Counted from the first letter of the stretch, positions 10,751 to 22,229 are shown. The stretch: 64,000 nt of DNA from Pseudomonas sivasensis (GCF_013778505.1 NZ_JAAOWU010000003.1:1-64000); one strand, 5' to 3'. The notes: generated by a model not told the origin, from the sequence alone. Made by a program: numbers and translations.

Positions 10751-11242
10751 ATGAGACTGACTACAAAAGGCCGATACGCGGTGACTGCCATGCTCGACCT
10801 GGCTCTGCACGCGCAAACTGGGCCGGTGTCCCTGGCCGATATCTCCGAGCGCCAAGGCATTTCCCTGTCCTATCTTGAGCAACTGTTCGCCAAATTGCGC
10901 CGTAGCAATCTGGTCTCCAGCGTGCGTGGGCCAGGTGGCGGCTATCAGTTGTCCCGCGATATGCAGGGCATTCAGGTGGCCCAGGTGATCGATGCGGTCA
11001 ACGAATCCGTTGACGCGACCAAATGCCAGGGCCTGGGTGACTGCCATGCAGGCGACACCTGCCTGACGCACCATTTGTGGTGTGACTTGAGTCTGCAGAT
11101 CCATGAGTTTTTGAGTGGTATCAGCTTGGCTGATCTTGTGACTCGCCGTGAGGTACAAGAAGTAGCCCAGCGTCAGGACCAGCGCCGTTGCAACACTAAG
11201 GCGCCGCGTCTGGACAAGATTGAAGCGTCCGCCGTCGAGTGA
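10751..11242 (+). CDS. iscR: Iron-sulfur cluster regulator IscR
   Basis: A 163-residue Rrf2-family regulator. Its winged-helix domain starts [18 protein letters not shown] and includes [20 protein letters not shown]. The [2Fe-2S] ligands Cys92, Cys98, Cys104 and His107 are all present at the E. coli positions. Holo-IscR represses the isc operon when clusters are plentiful, so the pathway senses its own output. The ATG at 10751 is chosen over a TTG two codons earlier because the family begins MRLT. iscS follows after 50 bases. Confidence 0.96.
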   Translation: MRLTTKGRYAVTAMLDLALHAQTGPVSLADISERQGISLSYLEQLFAKLRRSNLVSSVRGPGGGYQLSRDMQGIQVAQVIDAVNESVDATKCQGLGDCHAGDTCLTHHLWCDLSLQIHEFLSGISLADLVTRREVQEVAQRQDQRRCNTKAPRLDKIEASAVE

Positions 11243-11292
11243 CAGCCGAAGAGCTAACGGCACGCCAGCCAGCCTGATTTAGGAGAAAGTCC

Positions 11293-12507
11293 ATGAAATT
11301 GCCGATTTACCTTGATTACTCAGCGACCACCCCGGTTGATCCGCGTGTCGCGCAAAAGATGAGCGAGTGCCTGCTGGTCGACGGAAACTTCGGCAACCCG
11401 GCCTCCCGTTCCCATGTATTCGGCTGGAAAGCCGAGGAAGCGGTCGAGAATGCTCGTCGCCAAGTCGCCGACCTTGTTAATGCCGACCCGCGCGAAATCG
11501 TCTGGACTTCCGGCGCCACTGAGTCCGACAACCTGGCAATCAAGGGCGCGGCGCATTTCTACGCGACCAAAGGCAAGCACCTGATCACCACCAAGATTGA
11601 GCACAAGGCTGTCCTCGACACCATGCGTCAACTGGAGCGTGAAGGTTTCGAAGTTACCTACCTTGAGCCGACCACCGACGGTAACGTCACCCCGGCCATG
11701 ATTGAAGCCGCGCTGCGTGAAGACACAATCTTGGTTTCCGTGATCCACGTAAACAACGAAATCGGCACCATCAACGACATCTCGGCCATCGGCGAGCTGA
11801 CTCGCTCCAAGGGCATTCTGTTGCACGTCGACGCTGCTCAGTCCACCGGCAAGGTTGATATCGACCTGTCCAAGCTGAAAGTTGACCTGATGTCGTTCTC
11901 GGCCCACAAGACTTACGGGCCTAAAGGTATCGGCGCGCTGTACGTGAGCCGTAAGCCACGCGTGCGCATCGAGGCCACCATGCACGGCGGCGGTCACGAA
12001 CGCGGCATGCGTTCTGGCACCCTGGCGACCCACCAAATCGTAGGCATGGGCGAAGCCTTCCGTGTAGCCAAGGAAGACATGGCTGCCGAAAACGTGCGCA
12101 TCAAGGCCCTGAGCGATCGCTTCTACAAGCAGGTCGAGAACCTTGAAGAGCTGTACATAAACGGCAGCATGACCGCCCGCGTACCGCATAACTTGAATTT
12201 GAGCTTTAACTACGTCGAAGGCGAGTCGCTGATCATGGCGCTCAAGGACCTGGCGGTTTCGTCCGGTTCGGCCTGCACCTCGGCCTCTCTTGAGCCTTCG
12301 TACGTACTGCGCGCCCTGGGCCGCAACGACGAACTGGCACACAGTTCGATCCGCTTTACGTTCGGCCGCTTCACCACCGAAGAACAAGTCGACTACGCCG
12401 CGCAGAAAGTCTGCGAAGCCGTCAACAAGCTGCGCGTTCTTTCGCCGCTGTGGGACATGTACAAAGACGGTGTCGATATTTCCAAGATCGAGTGGGCGGC
12501 ACACTAA
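11293..12507 (+). CDS. iscS: Cysteine desulfurase IscS
   Basis: A PLP enzyme that takes sulfur from cysteine and passes it as persulfide to IscU, ThiI, TusA and others. It has 404 residues, as in E. coli. Lys206 in [12 protein letters not shown] binds PLP, and Cys328 in [20 protein letters not shown] carries the persulfide. AGGAGAAAG precedes the ATG. It is the second gene of the isc operon, with about 100 bases before iscU. Confidence 0.98.
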   Translation: MKLPIYLDYSATTPVDPRVAQKMSECLLVDGNFGNPASRSHVFGWKAEEAVENARRQVADLVNADPREIVWTSGATESDNLAIKGAAHFYATKGKHLITTKIEHKAVLDTMRQLEREGFEVTYLEPTTDGNVTPAMIEAALREDTILVSVIHVNNEIGTINDISAIGELTRSKGILLHVDAAQSTGKVDIDLSKLKVDLMSFSAHKTYGPKGIGALYVSRKPRVRIEATMHGGGHERGMRSGTLATHQIVGMGEAFRVAKEDMAAENVRIKALSDRFYKQVENLEELYINGSMTARVPHNLNLSFNYVEGESLIMALKDLAVSSGSACTSASLEPSYVLRALGRNDELAHSSIRFTFGRFTTEEQVDYAAQKVCEAVNKLRVLSPLWDMYKDGVDISKIEWAAH

Positions 12508-12606
12508 CTATAGAAGCCGCCACCCAAGCTCTGTAGGAACGTGGCGGAAAACGCAGGCGTTTTTACAGGGTTCCAGAGCGGCCCTGATGAGTGAGGATTC
12601 AGTACC

Positions 12607-12993
12607 ATGGCTTACAGCGAAAAGGTCATTGACCACTACGAAAACCCGCGCAACGTCGGCAAGATGAACGCGGAAGATCCTGATGTCGGGACCGGCATGG
12701 TCGGCGCTCCGGCGTGCGGCGATGTGATGCGCCTGCAGATCAAAGTCAACGAAGCTGGCGTCATCGAAGACGCCAAGTTCAAGACTTACGGTTGCGGTTC
12801 GGCCATCGCCTCCAGTTCTCTGGCAACCGAATGGATGAAAGGCAAGACTCTGGATGAGGCTGTGACTATCAGCAACACCCAGTTGGCCGAAGAACTGGCC
12901 CTGCCGCCAGTGAAAATCCACTGCTCCGTACTCGCAGAAGACGCCATCAAGGCGGCCGTTCGCGACTACAAGCAGAAGAAAGGCTTGATCTAA
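12607..12993 (+). CDS. iscU: Iron-sulfur cluster scaffold IscU
   Basis: A 128-residue scaffold on which [2Fe-2S] clusters are built from IscS sulfur before HscA/HscB release them. The three cluster cysteines are visible in [11 protein letters not shown] (Cys37), [11 protein letters not shown] (Cys63) and [12 protein letters not shown] (Cys106). The HscA recognition sequence LPPVK lies before the last cysteine. The start [18 protein letters not shown] is typical. Confidence 0.98.
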   Translation: MAYSEKVIDHYENPRNVGKMNAEDPDVGTGMVGAPACGDVMRLQIKVNEAGVIEDAKFKTYGCGSAIASSSLATEWMKGKTLDEAVTISNTQLAEELALPPVKIHCSVLAEDAIKAAVRDYKQKKGLI

Positions 12994-13021
12994 GCATTTG
13001 GCGACGAGTAAGGAGTCAACG

Positions 13022-13345
13022 ATGGCTATCAGCATGACAGAAGCGGCTGCGCAGCACATTCGCCGCTCCCTGAATGGGCGCGGTAAAGGTGAGGGGATTC
13101 GTCTGGGTGTTCGCACCACGGGCTGTTCCGGCCTTGCCTACGTGCTGGAGTTTGTCGACGAGGTGGTTGAGGAAGACCAGGTGTTCGAAAGTCACGGCGA
13201 GAAAGTGATCATCGATCCTAAAAGCCTGACCTACCTGGACGGCACCGAACTCGATTTCGTCAAGGAAGGGTTGAACGAGGGCTTCAAGTTCAACAACCCC
13301 AACGTACGCGGTGAGTGTGGCTGCGGCGAAAGCTTCAACATCTGA
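13022..13345 (+). CDS. iscA: A-type iron-sulfur carrier IscA
   Basis: A 107-residue A-type carrier that passes clusters or iron to target apoproteins. The three conserved cysteines are Cys35 in TTGCSGLAY and Cys99/Cys101 in [15 protein letters not shown] at 13010-13015 places the start at the ATG 13022 rather than the TTG eight codons upstream. It lies 28 bases after iscU and 8 before hscB. Confidence 0.96.
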   Translation: MAISMTEAAAQHIRRSLNGRGKGEGIRLGVRTTGCSGLAYVLEFVDEVVEEDQVFESHGEKVIIDPKSLTYLDGTELDFVKEGLNEGFKFNNPNVRGECGCGESFNI

Positions 13346-13353
13346 GGCTATTC

Positions 13354-13875
13354 GTGGGTACTCCTTGTCATTTCGCTTTATTCGAGCTGCAGCCGAGCTT
13401 TCGGCTGGACCTTGAGCAGCTTGCCACGCGCTACCGAGAGTTGGCGCGTGGGGTGCATCCGGACCGCTTCGCTGACGCTTCCGAGCGTGAGCAACGCCTG
13501 GCCCTGCAGCAGTCGGCCAGCCTCAACGAGGCCTATCAGACACTGAAGAGTCCGCCAAAGCGCGCGCGTTACCTGCTCGCCATGAACGGCGGCGAGTTGC
13601 CGATTGAAGTCACGGTTCACGATCCCGACTTCCTGATGCAGCAAATGCAGTGGCGCGAAGAGCTCGAAGACCTACACGACGAGGCCGATGTGGCCGGTGT
13701 CGCCGTCTTCAAGCGCCGTCTGAAAGTGGCCCAGGATGAGCTCAACGAAAGCTTCGCAGCCTGTTGGGATGATGCAGCGCAACGTGAACAGGCCGAACGC
13801 CTGATGCGACGCATGCAGTTCCTCGACAAGCTCACCTACGAAGTGCGCCAGCTAGAAGAGCGCCTCGACGATTAA
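13354..13875 (+). CDS. hscB: Co-chaperone HscB (J-protein of the Isc system)
   Basis: HscB delivers IscU to HscA and stimulates its ATPase. The protein has 173 residues: an N-terminal J-domain with the HPD tripeptide in [16 protein letters not shown], and a C-terminal three-helix domain that binds IscU. The GTG at 13354 gives the expected start [15 protein letters not shown]; no ATG fits. It lies 8 bases after iscA. Confidence 0.95.
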   Translation: MGTPCHFALFELQPSFRLDLEQLATRYRELARGVHPDRFADASEREQRLALQQSASLNEAYQTLKSPPKRARYLLAMNGGELPIEVTVHDPDFLMQQMQWREELEDLHDEADVAGVAVFKRRLKVAQDELNESFAACWDDAAQREQAERLMRRMQFLDKLTYEVRQLEERLDD

Positions 13876-13926
13876 CCCAGTGCTGCCCGTGATGCACGCC
13901 TGATAGACAGATAAGACCTGATTACC

Positions 13927-15789
13927 ATGGCATTACTGCAAATCGCCGAACCCGGCCAAAGCCCTCAACCGCACCAGCGTCGCCTGGCGGTCGGGATTGA
14001 CCTGGGCACCACCAATTCCCTGGTCGCTGCCCTGCGCAGTGGCCTTTCCGAACCGCTGCCGGACGCTGATGGCCAGGTCATCCTGCCCTCGGCCGTGCGC
14101 TATCACGCTGATCGCACCGAGGTCGGTGAGTCTGCCAAGTTGGCGGCATCTAGCGATCCTTTGAACACTGTGCTGTCTGTCAAGCGCTTGATGGGGCGTG
14201 GCTTGTCCGACGTCAAGCAGCTCGGCGACCAACTGCCGTATCGCTTTGTCGGCGGCGAATCCCACATGCCTTTCATTGATACTGTTCAGGGGCCGAAAAG
14301 CCCGGTGGAAGTGTCGGCTGATATCCTCAAGGTGCTGCGCCAGCGCGCAGAAACGACCTTGGGCGGCGAATTGGTCGGTGCAGTGATCACGGTTCCAGCC
14401 TATTTCGACGACGCACAGCGTCAAGCCACCAAGGATGCGGCGAAGCTTGCCGGCCTCAACGTGCTGCGCCTGCTCAACGAGCCGACTGCTGCTGCTGTGG
14501 CCTACGGTCTGGACCAGCACGCCGAAGGTCTGGTTGCCATTTATGACCTGGGCGGCGGCACTTTTGATATTTCGATCCTACGCCTGACCGGCGGTGTGTT
14601 TGAGGTGCTGGCTACTGGTGGCGACAGCGCGCTGGGCGGCGATGACTTCGACCACGCGATCGCAGGCTGGATTATCAGCAGTGCCGGCTTGTCCGCGGAC
14701 TTGGATCCAGGCGCACAGCGCAACTTGCTGCAAACTGCTTGTGCCGCTAAAGAAGCGCTGACTGATGCTGCCTCTATTGACGTGTCTTACGGCAACTGGT
14801 CGGCACCGCTGACGCGCGAAGCCTTCGATGCGTTGATCGAGCCAATGGTCGCCCGCAGCCTCAAGGCGTGCCGTCGCGCCGTACGTGATTCCGGTATCGA
14901 GTTGGAAGACGTCGGTGCCGTGGTCATGGTGGGTGGTTCGACCCGTGTGCCGCGTGTTCGTGGGGCAGTTGCCGAGGCTTTTGGTCGCGAGCCACTGACC
15001 GAAATCGACCCCGATCAAGTAGTCGCCATCGGCGCAGCGATCCAGGCAGACACCTTGGCCGGCAACAAGCGCGATGGTGGCGAACTGCTGCTCCTCGACG
15101 TGATTCCGTTGTCGCTGGGGCTGGAGACCATGGGCGGCTTGATGGAGAAGGTGATTCCGCGCAACACCACCATCCCCGTCGCCCGCGCCCAGGACTTCAC
15201 CACTTATAAAGACGGCCAGACGGCCATGATGATTCATGTGCTGCAAGGCGAGCGCGAGCTGATCAGTGACTGCCGCTCCCTGGCGCGTTTCGAATTGCGT
15301 GGTATCCCTGCAATGGTAGCCGGTGCTGCGAAAATTCGTGTGACCTTCCAAGTCGACGCCGACGGCCTGCTTAGTGTCGCGGCCCGTGAGCTGGGGTCGG
15401 GTGTTGAAGCCAGCATCCAGGTGAAGCCTTCCTACGGCCTCACCGACGGCGAAATCGCCAAGATGCTCAAGGACTCGTTCCAGTACGCCGGTGATGACAA
15501 GGTCGCCCGTGTGCTGCGCGAACAGCAAGTGGATGCACAGCGCCTGCTTGAAGCGGTGCAGGGCGCCCTTGAGGCTGACGGCGAACGCTTGCTGGATGCC
15601 GAAGAGCGCATGGTCATCGACCTGCAGATGCATGAATTGGCCGAACTGATGAAAGGCACTGATGGTTATGCTATCGAGCAACAGACCAAGCGCTTGTCGC
15701 AAGTGACTGATGCCTTTGCCGCCCGCCGTATGGACCAGACGGTAAAGGCCGCCCTGGCGGGACGCAACCTGAATGAAATCGAGGAATAA
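13927..15789 (+). CDS. hscA: Fe-S assembly chaperone HscA (Hsp70 family)
   Basis: A specialised Hsp70 that, with HscB and ATP, releases clusters from IscU. In its 620 residues the nucleotide-binding domain shows [12 protein letters not shown] near residue 24, [32 protein letters not shown] and [14 protein letters not shown]. The substrate domain has [18 protein letters not shown] and a helical lid. It starts 51 bases after hscB, and fdx follows after three bases. Confidence 0.97.
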   Translation: MALLQIAEPGQSPQPHQRRLAVGIDLGTTNSLVAALRSGLSEPLPDADGQVILPSAVRYHADRTEVGESAKLAASSDPLNTVLSVKRLMGRGLSDVKQLGDQLPYRFVGGESHMPFIDTVQGPKSPVEVSADILKVLRQRAETTLGGELVGAVITVPAYFDDAQRQATKDAAKLAGLNVLRLLNEPTAAAVAYGLDQHAEGLVAIYDLGGGTFDISILRLTGGVFEVLATGGDSALGGDDFDHAIAGWIISSAGLSADLDPGAQRNLLQTACAAKEALTDAASIDVSYGNWSAPLTREAFDALIEPMVARSLKACRRAVRDSGIELEDVGAVVMVGGSTRVPRVRGAVAEAFGREPLTEIDPDQVVAIGAAIQADTLAGNKRDGGELLLLDVIPLSLGLETMGGLMEKVIPRNTTIPVARAQDFTTYKDGQTAMMIHVLQGERELISDCRSLARFELRGIPAMVAGAAKIRVTFQVDADGLLSVAARELGSGVEASIQVKPSYGLTDGEIAKMLKDSFQYAGDDKVARVLREQQVDAQRLLEAVQGALEADGERLLDAEERMVIDLQMHELAELMKGTDGYAIEQQTKRLSQVTDAFAARRMDQTVKAALAGRNLNEIEE

Positions 15790-15792
15790 TTA

Positions 15793-16134
15793 ATGCCGCA
15801 GGTCATTTTTCTGCCACACGCCGAGCATTGTCCGGACGGTATGGTTGTGGAGGCTGAGACCGGCAAGTCCATCCTCGAAGTTGCCCATGACAACCACATC
15901 GAGATCGAAAGCGCTTGTGGTGGCGTGTGCGCCTGTACCACTTGTCACTGCATCATTCGCGAGGGTTTCAATTCGCTTGAAGAAGCCGACGAGCTGGAAG
16001 AGGACTTTCTCGATCGTGCCTGGGGCTTGGAAGCGCAATCGCGTCTAAGCTGTCAGGCAAAGGTGGGAACTGAGGACATCACTGTCGAAATTCCGAAATA
16101 TTCGCTCAACCATGCGGCCGAAGCGCCGCATTGA
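15793..16134 (+). CDS. fdx: ISC-system [2Fe-2S] ferredoxin
   Basis: A 113-residue adrenodoxin-type ferredoxin that provides electrons for cluster assembly on IscU. The ligands are Cys42, Cys48, Cys51 and Cys87 (ESACGGVCACTTCHC and SRLSCQAKV). The short gap to hscA and the iscX gene after it fit a single operon. Confidence 0.96.
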   Translation: MPQVIFLPHAEHCPDGMVVEAETGKSILEVAHDNHIEIESACGGVCACTTCHCIIREGFNSLEEADELEEDFLDRAWGLEAQSRLSCQAKVGTEDITVEIPKYSLNHAAEAPH

Positions 16135-16148
16135 TTCAAGGAACTGTC

Positions 16149-16349
16149 ATGAGCCTGAAATGGGTTGATGTACAAGAAATCGCTATACAACTTGCTGAAG
16201 CTCATCCTGAGGTCAATCCTCTTACCGTGAACTTCGTCAAACTGCGTGATCTCGTAATGGCGCTGCCGGAATTCGATGACATCCCGGATCGGGGTGGCGA
16301 AAAGGTTCTGGAGGCGATTCAGGGCCTGTGGATCGAAGAAGCAGACTGA
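16149..16349 (+). CDS. iscX: Fe-S assembly protein IscX
   Basis: A 66-residue acidic protein with the family start SLKWVDVQEIAIQLAEAHPE, DPEFDD-like FDDIPDRGGEKVLEAIQ and the final WIEEAD. IscX binds IscS and iron and tunes cluster assembly. The ATG at 16149 follows AAGGAACTGTC; a TTG three codons earlier is less likely. It is the last gene of the isc operon. Confidence 0.94.
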   Translation: MSLKWVDVQEIAIQLAEAHPEVNPLTVNFVKLRDLVMALPEFDDIPDRGGEKVLEAIQGLWIEEAD

Positions 16350-16366
16350 GCCGCCTTTTACGCAGT

Positions 16367-16395
16367 TAGGCAATACCCAATAACCCGCGTATAAT
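16367..16395 (+). promoter_or_regulatory. Probable ndk promoter overlapping the isc terminator
   Basis: A -35-like TAGGCA (16367-16372), a 17-base spacer and a perfect -10 TATAAT (16390-16395) would start transcription near 16402, about 40 bases before ndk. The -10 box is the loop of the terminator hairpin. Confidence 0.6.
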
Positions 16396-16412
16396 TCGCG
16401 GGTTTAATTTTT
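16382..16412 (+). terminator. Probable terminator of the isc operon
   Basis: AACCCGCG (16382-16389) and CGCGGGTT (16397-16404) pair perfectly over eight bases and are followed by TAATTTTT. The seven-base loop is TATAATT. It lies 32 bases after iscX. Confidence 0.7.
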
Positions 16413-16440
16413 CGTAAATTACCGTTTCTGGAGTTACACC

Positions 16441-16866
16441 ATGGCTGTTCAACGTACTTTCTCCATCATCAAGCCTGACGCTGTTGCAAAAAACGTCATC
16501 GGCGAGATCACCACTCGTTTCGAAAAAGCCGGCCTGAAGGTTGTAGCTTCGAAACTCAAGCAACTGTCCAAGGCTGAAGCTGAAGGCTTCTACGCTGAGC
16601 ACAGCGCTCGTGGCTTCTTCGGCGACCTGGTTGCCTTCATGATCTCCGGTCCTGTTGTTGTTCAGGTTCTGGAAGGCGAAAACGCTATCGCTCTGAACCG
16701 TGAGCTGATGGGCGCTACCAACCCTAAAGAAGCGGCTGCCGGCACTATCCGTGCTGACTTCGCTGAATCCATCGACGCCAATGCTGTACACGGCTCGGAC
16801 TCCGAAGCTGCCGCTGCTCGCGAAATCTCGTACTTTTTCGCTGCTACTGAAGTAACCGCTCGCTAA
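16441..16866 (+). CDS. ndk: Nucleoside diphosphate kinase
   Basis: Ndk moves the gamma phosphate among nucleoside triphosphates through a phosphohistidine. The 141-residue protein has the family start [15 protein letters not shown] and the active site [15 protein letters not shown] with His117. GGAG is placed for the ATG at 16441. It appears to have its own promoter, and rlmN follows after 29 bases. Confidence 0.97.
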   Translation: MAVQRTFSIIKPDAVAKNVIGEITTRFEKAGLKVVASKLKQLSKAEAEGFYAEHSARGFFGDLVAFMISGPVVVQVLEGENAIALNRELMGATNPKEAAAGTIRADFAESIDANAVHGSDSEAAAAREISYFFAATEVTAR

Positions 16867-16895
16867 GCATTGGCTTAAAGAGTGAGGGTGAATCC

Positions 16896-18044
16896 ATGAC
16901 TACATCGACTGTTAAAACCAACCTGCTGGGTCTGACTCAGCCGGAAATGGAGAAATTCTTCGACTCAATCGGGGAGAAGCGCTTCCGTGCCGGTCAGGTA
17001 ATGAAATGGATTCACCACTTTGGTGTCGACGATTTCGACGCCATGACGAATGTCAGCAAGGCCCTGCGCGACAAGCTCAAGGCCATTGCTGAGGTCCGTG
17101 GTCCCGAAGTTGTCAGCGAGGACATTTCCACCGACGGCACCCGTAAATGGGTGGTGCGCGTGGCGTCCGGCAGCTGCGTCGAGACCGTGTACATTCCCCA
17201 GGGCAAACGTGGCACCTTGTGCGTTTCGTCCCAGGCAGGCTGTGCCCTGGATTGCAGTTTCTGCTCCACCGGCAAGCAAGGCTTCAATAGCAACCTCACT
17301 GCCGCCGAAGTCATCGGTCAGGTGTGGATTGCCAACAAATCCTTTGGCAGCGTCCCGGCGACCGTCGACCGTGCCATCACCAACGTGGTGATGATGGGCA
17401 TGGGTGAGCCGCTGCTGAACTTCGACAACGTGATTGCGGCCATGCATCTGATGATGGACGACCTGGGCTACGGCATCTCCAAGCGCCGTGTGACCCTGTC
17501 GACCTCCGGTGTGGTACCGATGATTGATGAGCTGGCCAAGCACATCGACGTATCCCTGGCGTTGTCGCTGCACGCACCTAATGACGCATTGCGTAACCAA
17601 TTGGTGCCGATCAACAAGAAGTATCCGCTTAAGATGCTGCTCGAATCTTGCCAGCGTTACATGGCGACTTTGGGTGAGAAACGCGTGCTGACCATTGAGT
17701 ACACCATGCTCAAGGACATCAACGACAAGGTCGAACACGCGATCGAGATGATCGAGTTGCTCAAGAACACCCCGTGCAAGATCAACCTGATCCCGTTTAA
17801 CCCGTTTCCCCATTCTGGCTACGAGCGGCCGAGCAACAACGCCATTCGTCGTTTCCAGGATCAACTGCACCAGGCAGGCTACAACGTCACCGTACGCACC
17901 ACTCGTGGTGAAGACATCGACGCCGCCTGCGGCCAATTGGTAGGACAGGTGCTGGATCGCACCCGTCGCAGCGAACGTTATATCGCCGTGCGTGAACTGA
18001 ATGCCGCCGACGACATGCCGCAAATCGCTGTGAATCGAATCTGA
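16896..18044 (+). CDS. rlmN: Dual-specificity 23S rRNA/tRNA adenine-C2 methyltransferase RlmN
   Basis: A radical-SAM enzyme that methylates C2 of A2503 in 23S rRNA and A37 in some tRNAs. The 382-residue protein carries the CxxxCxxC cluster motif in [15 protein letters not shown] near residues 115-125, [12 protein letters not shown], and a conserved Cys in [12 protein letters not shown] that acts as resolving residue in the family. pilF follows after 12 bases. Confidence 0.96.
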   Translation: MTTSTVKTNLLGLTQPEMEKFFDSIGEKRFRAGQVMKWIHHFGVDDFDAMTNVSKALRDKLKAIAEVRGPEVVSEDISTDGTRKWVVRVASGSCVETVYIPQGKRGTLCVSSQAGCALDCSFCSTGKQGFNSNLTAAEVIGQVWIANKSFGSVPATVDRAITNVVMMGMGEPLLNFDNVIAAMHLMMDDLGYGISKRRVTLSTSGVVPMIDELAKHIDVSLALSLHAPNDALRNQLVPINKKYPLKMLLESCQRYMATLGEKRVLTIEYTMLKDINDKVEHAIEMIELLKNTPCKINLIPFNPFPHSGYERPSNNAIRRFQDQLHQAGYNVTVRTTRGEDIDAACGQLVGQVLDRTRRSERYIAVRELNAADDMPQIAVNRI

Positions 18045-18056
18045 GAGAGGATCTCT

Positions 18057-18815
18057 ATGCCCTTGCGCCTTGCGCTGCTTCTGCTTGTTACCGGCCTCGC
18101 GGCCGGTTGTGTTTCATCGGGCCATGAGAGCCCTTTGCAAACCGGTAAAGGTCGTGATGAGGCGCGAGTTGCCTATGTGCAACTGGGGTTGGGTTACCTG
18201 CAGCAGGGCATGAGCGAGCAGGCCAAGGTGCCTTTGAAAAAGGCCCTTGAGCTGGACAACAACGATGCCGACGCCAACGCTGCATTGGCCTTGGTGTTCC
18301 AAGCCCAGGCCGAGCCTGAACTTGCCGATCAGTATTTCAGAAAGGCTTTGGCCTCCCGTCCTGCCGACCCTCGGCTGCTGAACAATTACGGCAGCTTCCT
18401 GTTCGAACAGAAACGTTATGACCAGGCTTCCCGTTATTTCCAGCAAGCTTCTGCCTACACCCTTTATCCAGAGCGTTCGCGGGTCTTCGAGAACCTTGGG
18501 GTGACCTCAATGCGTCTCGGCCAGCGCGACAGTGCTCGCCAGCAATTGGAAAAAGCCCTGCACCTGAACAGTCGCCAGCCGCGGGCATTGCTCGAAATGG
18601 CTGAGTTGTCTTACGAAGACAGGCATTATGTGCCGGCACGTGACTATTACGAGCGTTTTAGCCTGCTCAGCGGGCAAAATGCACGTAGTCTATTGCTCGG
18701 TGTGCGCCTGGCGACAGTTCATGAAGAACGCGACACGGCCGCACATTTTGGCCAGCAACTCGAACGACTCTATCCCGGTACGCCGGAATATCAGCAATAC
18801 CTGTCGGAGCAATGA
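18057..18815 (+). CDS. pilF: Type IV pilus biogenesis lipoprotein PilF
   Basis: PilF is the outer-membrane pilotin that brings the secretin PilQ to the outer membrane and assembles it. The 252-residue protein has a lipoprotein signal peptide with lipobox LAAGC (Cys18), then about six tetratricopeptide repeats (for example YVQLGLGYLQQGMSEQAKV and ANAALALVFQAQAEPELADQ). GAGAGGATCTCT precedes the ATG. Its stop overlaps the start of rodZ. Confidence 0.93.
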   Translation: MPLRLALLLLVTGLAAGCVSSGHESPLQTGKGRDEARVAYVQLGLGYLQQGMSEQAKVPLKKALELDNNDADANAALALVFQAQAEPELADQYFRKALASRPADPRLLNNYGSFLFEQKRYDQASRYFQQASAYTLYPERSRVFENLGVTSMRLGQRDSARQQLEKALHLNSRQPRALLEMAELSYEDRHYVPARDYYERFSLLSGQNARSLLLGVRLATVHEERDTAAHFGQQLERLYPGTPEYQQYLSEQ

Positions 18816-19804
18816 TGAAAGCGGCGCACCCGGAAGTTGTAGCAGCTAATCGCGTAAACCCAGGCGAAACCTTGCGTCAGGCCCGCGAAAGCAATGGTTG
18901 GTCGCTGGCGGAAGTGGCCCTCAAGCTCAATTTGACCACCACGTCCTTGGGCAATCTGGAAGCTGGCGCGTTCGATAAGCTGCCTGGGCACACCTTCGCC
19001 CGAGGCTATATCCGCGCATACGCCAAATTGCTGGGTATCGACCAGACCGTTCTGGTTCAGGAGTTCGACCAATTCACCGGCACCGATTCCCAGGGCAGCA
19101 GTGTTCATGGCCTGGGTCGTATCGAAGAGCCAGTGCGCGTTTCCCACACCATTTTGCGAATTGTTAGCCTGTTGCTGCTTGTTGCGGTGATCGGTGGCGG
19201 GTTTGTCTGGTGGCAAGACCAAGCCTCTCAGCGCAGTAAAGACCTGACCAGCAGCGCGATGGAGCACGTCGAAGTCGAAAGCGCCGATGGCACCACTCAG
19301 ATCCATCCGTTGGATGAACCGGAAGACCAGGCTGTTGCCGAGGGGCAGGCCACGTCTGAAGCGCCGCTCGCGACCGAGCAACCGGCACCGGAAACCGCTC
19401 CTGCGACAACCGCCGCTTTGCCTGCTCCTGTAACGCCAGCGACTCCGGCAGCGCCCACCGCCCAGGCTCATACGCCGGCAGCACCCGCGTCCGCGCCCCC
19501 CGCTCCAGCAGCCTCGGCTACGCCAGCTATTTCGCCACCTACCACTCCAGCATTGATCGCCGGTGACGGGCGCGTACAAGTGACCTACATTGCTGACTGC
19601 TGGACGCAAGTCACCGATGGCAACGGTAAAGTGCTGTTTAGCGGTCTTAAGCGTAAGGGAGATACTCTTGACCAAGGCGGTAAGCCTCCTCTGACGCTGC
19701 GTCTGGGCTTCGCCCGTGGCGCGCAAGTGGCCTACAACGGTCAGCCTGTGGACGTGGCGCCGTTCACCAGTGGCGAGACTGCTCGCCTCAAGTTGGGACA
19801 ATAG
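18815..19804 (+). CDS. rodZ: Cell-shape protein RodZ
   Basis: A membrane protein linking MreB to the elongation machinery. The N-terminal cytoplasmic HTH ([20 protein letters not shown], about residues 15-85) is followed by one membrane helix ([21 protein letters not shown], about 112-132). A long Pro/Ala/Thr-rich periplasmic linker (about 170-250) leads to a C-terminal beta domain ([20 protein letters not shown]). The ATG at 18815 sits at a better distance from GGAG than the ATG at 18812. The upstream overlap and the ispG start two bases downstream imply one transcript. Confidence 0.92.
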   Translation: MKAAHPEVVAANRVNPGETLRQARESNGWSLAEVALKLNLTTTSLGNLEAGAFDKLPGHTFARGYIRAYAKLLGIDQTVLVQEFDQFTGTDSQGSSVHGLGRIEEPVRVSHTILRIVSLLLLVAVIGGGFVWWQDQASQRSKDLTSSAMEHVEVESADGTTQIHPLDEPEDQAVAEGQATSEAPLATEQPAPETAPATTAALPAPVTPATPAAPTAQAHTPAAPASAPPAPAASATPAISPPTTPALIAGDGRVQVTYIADCWTQVTDGNGKVLFSGLKRKGDTLDQGGKPPLTLRLGFARGAQVAYNGQPVDVAPFTSGETARLKLGQ

Positions 19805-19806
19805 TC

Positions 19807-20916
19807 ATGCACGGCGAATCTCCAATCAAACGTCGCGTATCGCGCAAGATCTGGGTCGGCTCGGTGCCGGTGGGCGGCGACGCCCCCATCGCAGTACAAA
19901 GCATGACCAACAGCGACACCAATGATGTAGCCGCCACTGTGGCCCAGATCAACCGTTTGGAAGCCGCTGGCGTGGACATAGTGCGGGTTTCCGTGCCGGA
20001 CATGGACGCAGCGGAAGCCTTCGGCCGCATCAAACAGTTGGTCAAGGTGCCGTTGGTTGCAGACATTCACTTCGACTACAAGATCGCGTTGCGCGTGGCT
20101 GAACTGGGTGTCGATTGCCTGCGTATCAACCCAGGCAACATCGGTCGTGAAGACCGTGTGCGCGCGGTGGTGGATGCTGCCCGTGATCGTGGGATCCCGA
20201 TCCGCATCGGCGTCAACGCAGGTTCTCTGGAAAAAGACCTGCAAAAGAAATACGGCGAGCCCACTCCGGCGGCGCTGGTTGAGTCGGCATTGCGCCACGT
20301 TGAACACCTTGAACGCCTGAATTTCCAAGACTTCAAAGTCAGCGTAAAGGCCTCCGACGTGTTCATGGCGGTTGAAGCTTACCGGCTGCTGGCGAAGGAA
20401 ATCGTGCAGCCATTGCACTTGGGTATCACCGAGGCTGGCGGTTTGCGCTCAGGCACAGTGAAATCTGCGGTAGGTCTCGGTATGCTGCTCGCCGAAGGGA
20501 TTGGCGATACTATCCGCATTTCGTTGGCGGCAGACCCTGTAGAGGAAGTGAAAGTCGGTTACGACATTCTCAAATCCCTGCGTTTACGTTCCCGTGGCAT
20601 CAACTTCATTGCCTGCCCGAGCTGCTCGCGGCAGAACTTCGACGTGGTGAAAACCATGAACGATTTGGAGTTGCGCCTTGAAGACCTGCTGGTACCGCTG
20701 GATGTTGCGGTGATCGGTTGCGTGGTCAACGGGCCGGGTGAAGCCAAGGAAGCGCATGTGGGCTTGACCGGCGGTACACCGAACCTGATTTACATCGACG
20801 GCAAGCCGTCGCAGAAGTTAACGAATGACAATCTTGTGGATGAGCTGGAAAAGCTGATCCGCGAGAAAGCGGCCGAAAAGGTCGCCGCTGACGCAGCGCT
20901 GATCGCTCGCGGCTGA
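19807..20916 (+). CDS. ispG: 4-hydroxy-3-methylbut-2-en-1-yl diphosphate synthase IspG
   Basis: IspG catalyses the next-to-last step of the MEP isoprenoid pathway, reducing MEcPP to HMBPP with a [4Fe-4S] cluster. In 369 residues the N-terminal TIM barrel includes [15 protein letters not shown] and [17 protein letters not shown]. Cluster cysteines are in [15 protein letters not shown] and [15 protein letters not shown]. It follows rodZ by two bases and precedes hisS by 23. Confidence 0.97.
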   Translation: MHGESPIKRRVSRKIWVGSVPVGGDAPIAVQSMTNSDTNDVAATVAQINRLEAAGVDIVRVSVPDMDAAEAFGRIKQLVKVPLVADIHFDYKIALRVAELGVDCLRINPGNIGREDRVRAVVDAARDRGIPIRIGVNAGSLEKDLQKKYGEPTPAALVESALRHVEHLERLNFQDFKVSVKASDVFMAVEAYRLLAKEIVQPLHLGITEAGGLRSGTVKSAVGLGMLLAEGIGDTIRISLAADPVEEVKVGYDILKSLRLRSRGINFIACPSCSRQNFDVVKTMNDLELRLEDLLVPLDVAVIGCVVNGPGEAKEAHVGLTGGTPNLIYIDGKPSQKLTNDNLVDELEKLIREKAAEKVAADAALIARG

Positions 20917-20939
20917 TTGAACGAATTTAAGGATTTGAT

Positions 20940-22229
20940 GTGAGCAAGTCTCTGCAAGCCATTCGTGGCATGAACGACATCCTGCCGGAGCAGACGCCCC
21001 TGTGGCGCTACTTCGAGAATACTGTCGCGCGTCTGCTGGATAACTACGGTTACAAGCAGATCCGCATGCCGATCGTCGAGTTCACCGAGCTGTTCAAGCG
21101 CTCCATTGGTGAAGTGACCGATATCGTCGAAAAAGAGATGTACACCTTTGAAGACCGTAACGGCGACTCCCTGACCCTGCGTCCGGAAGGAACTGCCGCG
21201 TGCGTGCGTGCTGTGCTTGAGCACGGCCTCACCGGTGGCGGCCAGCCGCAAAAACTATGGTACATCGGTCCGATGTTTCGCCATGAGCGTCCGCAGAAAG
21301 GCCGCTATCGTCAGTTCCACCAGATCGGCCTGGAAGTATTCAACCTCGACGGTCCGGACATCGATGCCGAGCTGATCGTGATGACGTGGCGCTTGTGGGG
21401 CATGCTTGGCATTCGTGATGCGGTCAAGCTTGAACTCAACAGTCTGGGGACCAGCGAATCCCGTGGCCGCTACCGCGTCGCACTGGTCGAGTACCTGTCT
21501 GCGCATCTGGACAAGTTGGACGAAGACAGCCAGCGCCGTCTGAAAACCAACCCGTTGCGCGTGCTGGACACTAAGAACGCCGACACGCAAGCCGTACTGG
21601 TCGATGCGCCGAAAATGGCCGACTACCTGGATGACGAATCCCGCGCGCACTTCGAGGGCCTCAAGGCTCGCCTGGATGCGGCCGGCATTCCCTACGTAAT
21701 CAACCCTAAGTTGGTGCGTGGTCTCGATTACTACAGCAAAACCGTGTTCGAATGGGTCACTGACAAACTAGGCGCCCAAGGCACTGTGTGCGCGGGCGGC
21801 CGTTACGACGGCTTGGTCGAGCAGATGGGCGGCAAGCCGACCACCGGCGTGGGTTTTGCCATGGGCATCGAACGGCTGATCCTGCTGTTGGAAACTCTGG
21901 AGCAAATCCCCGCAGAAATCTCCCGTCAGGTGGATGTGTACCTGTGCGCCTTTGGTGAGGCAGCCGAACTGGCGGCCCTGGCCTTGAGCGAGAGCGTGCG
22001 CGACCAGCTGCCGAACCTGCGCCTTCAGATCAATGCCGGCGCGGGCAGCTTCAAGAGTCAGTTCAAAAAGGCCGACAAGAGCGGTGCACTGTATGCACTG
22101 ATCCTCGGCGATGACGAGTTGGCCCAGCAAGTGATAGGTTTCAAACCCCTGCGTGGCCAGGGCGAGCAACAGAACATTGCCTTTGATGCGCTCGCTGCGC
22201 ACTTGGCCACCTGCGTCGTGCAGGGTTGA
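20940..22229 (+). CDS. hisS: Histidine-tRNA ligase
   Basis: A class II aminoacyl-tRNA synthetase of 429 residues that charges tRNA-His. Motif 2 is in [20 protein letters not shown] near residue 105, the histidine-specific blocks are [15 protein letters not shown] near 260 and [13 protein letters not shown], and motif 3 is [18 protein letters not shown]-terminal anticodon-binding domain follows. The start is a GTG after AAGGATTTGAT, giving [15 protein letters not shown]. Confidence 0.97.
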   Translation: MSKSLQAIRGMNDILPEQTPLWRYFENTVARLLDNYGYKQIRMPIVEFTELFKRSIGEVTDIVEKEMYTFEDRNGDSLTLRPEGTAACVRAVLEHGLTGGGQPQKLWYIGPMFRHERPQKGRYRQFHQIGLEVFNLDGPDIDAELIVMTWRLWGMLGIRDAVKLELNSLGTSESRGRYRVALVEYLSAHLDKLDEDSQRRLKTNPLRVLDTKNADTQAVLVDAPKMADYLDDESRAHFEGLKARLDAAGIPYVINPKLVRGLDYYSKTVFEWVTDKLGAQGTVCAGGRYDGLVEQMGGKPTTGVGFAMGIERLILLLETLEQIPAEISRQVDVYLCAFGEAAELAALALSESVRDQLPNLRLQINAGAGSFKSQFKKADKSGALYALILGDDELAQQVIGFKPLRGQGEQQNIAFDALAAHLATCVVQG

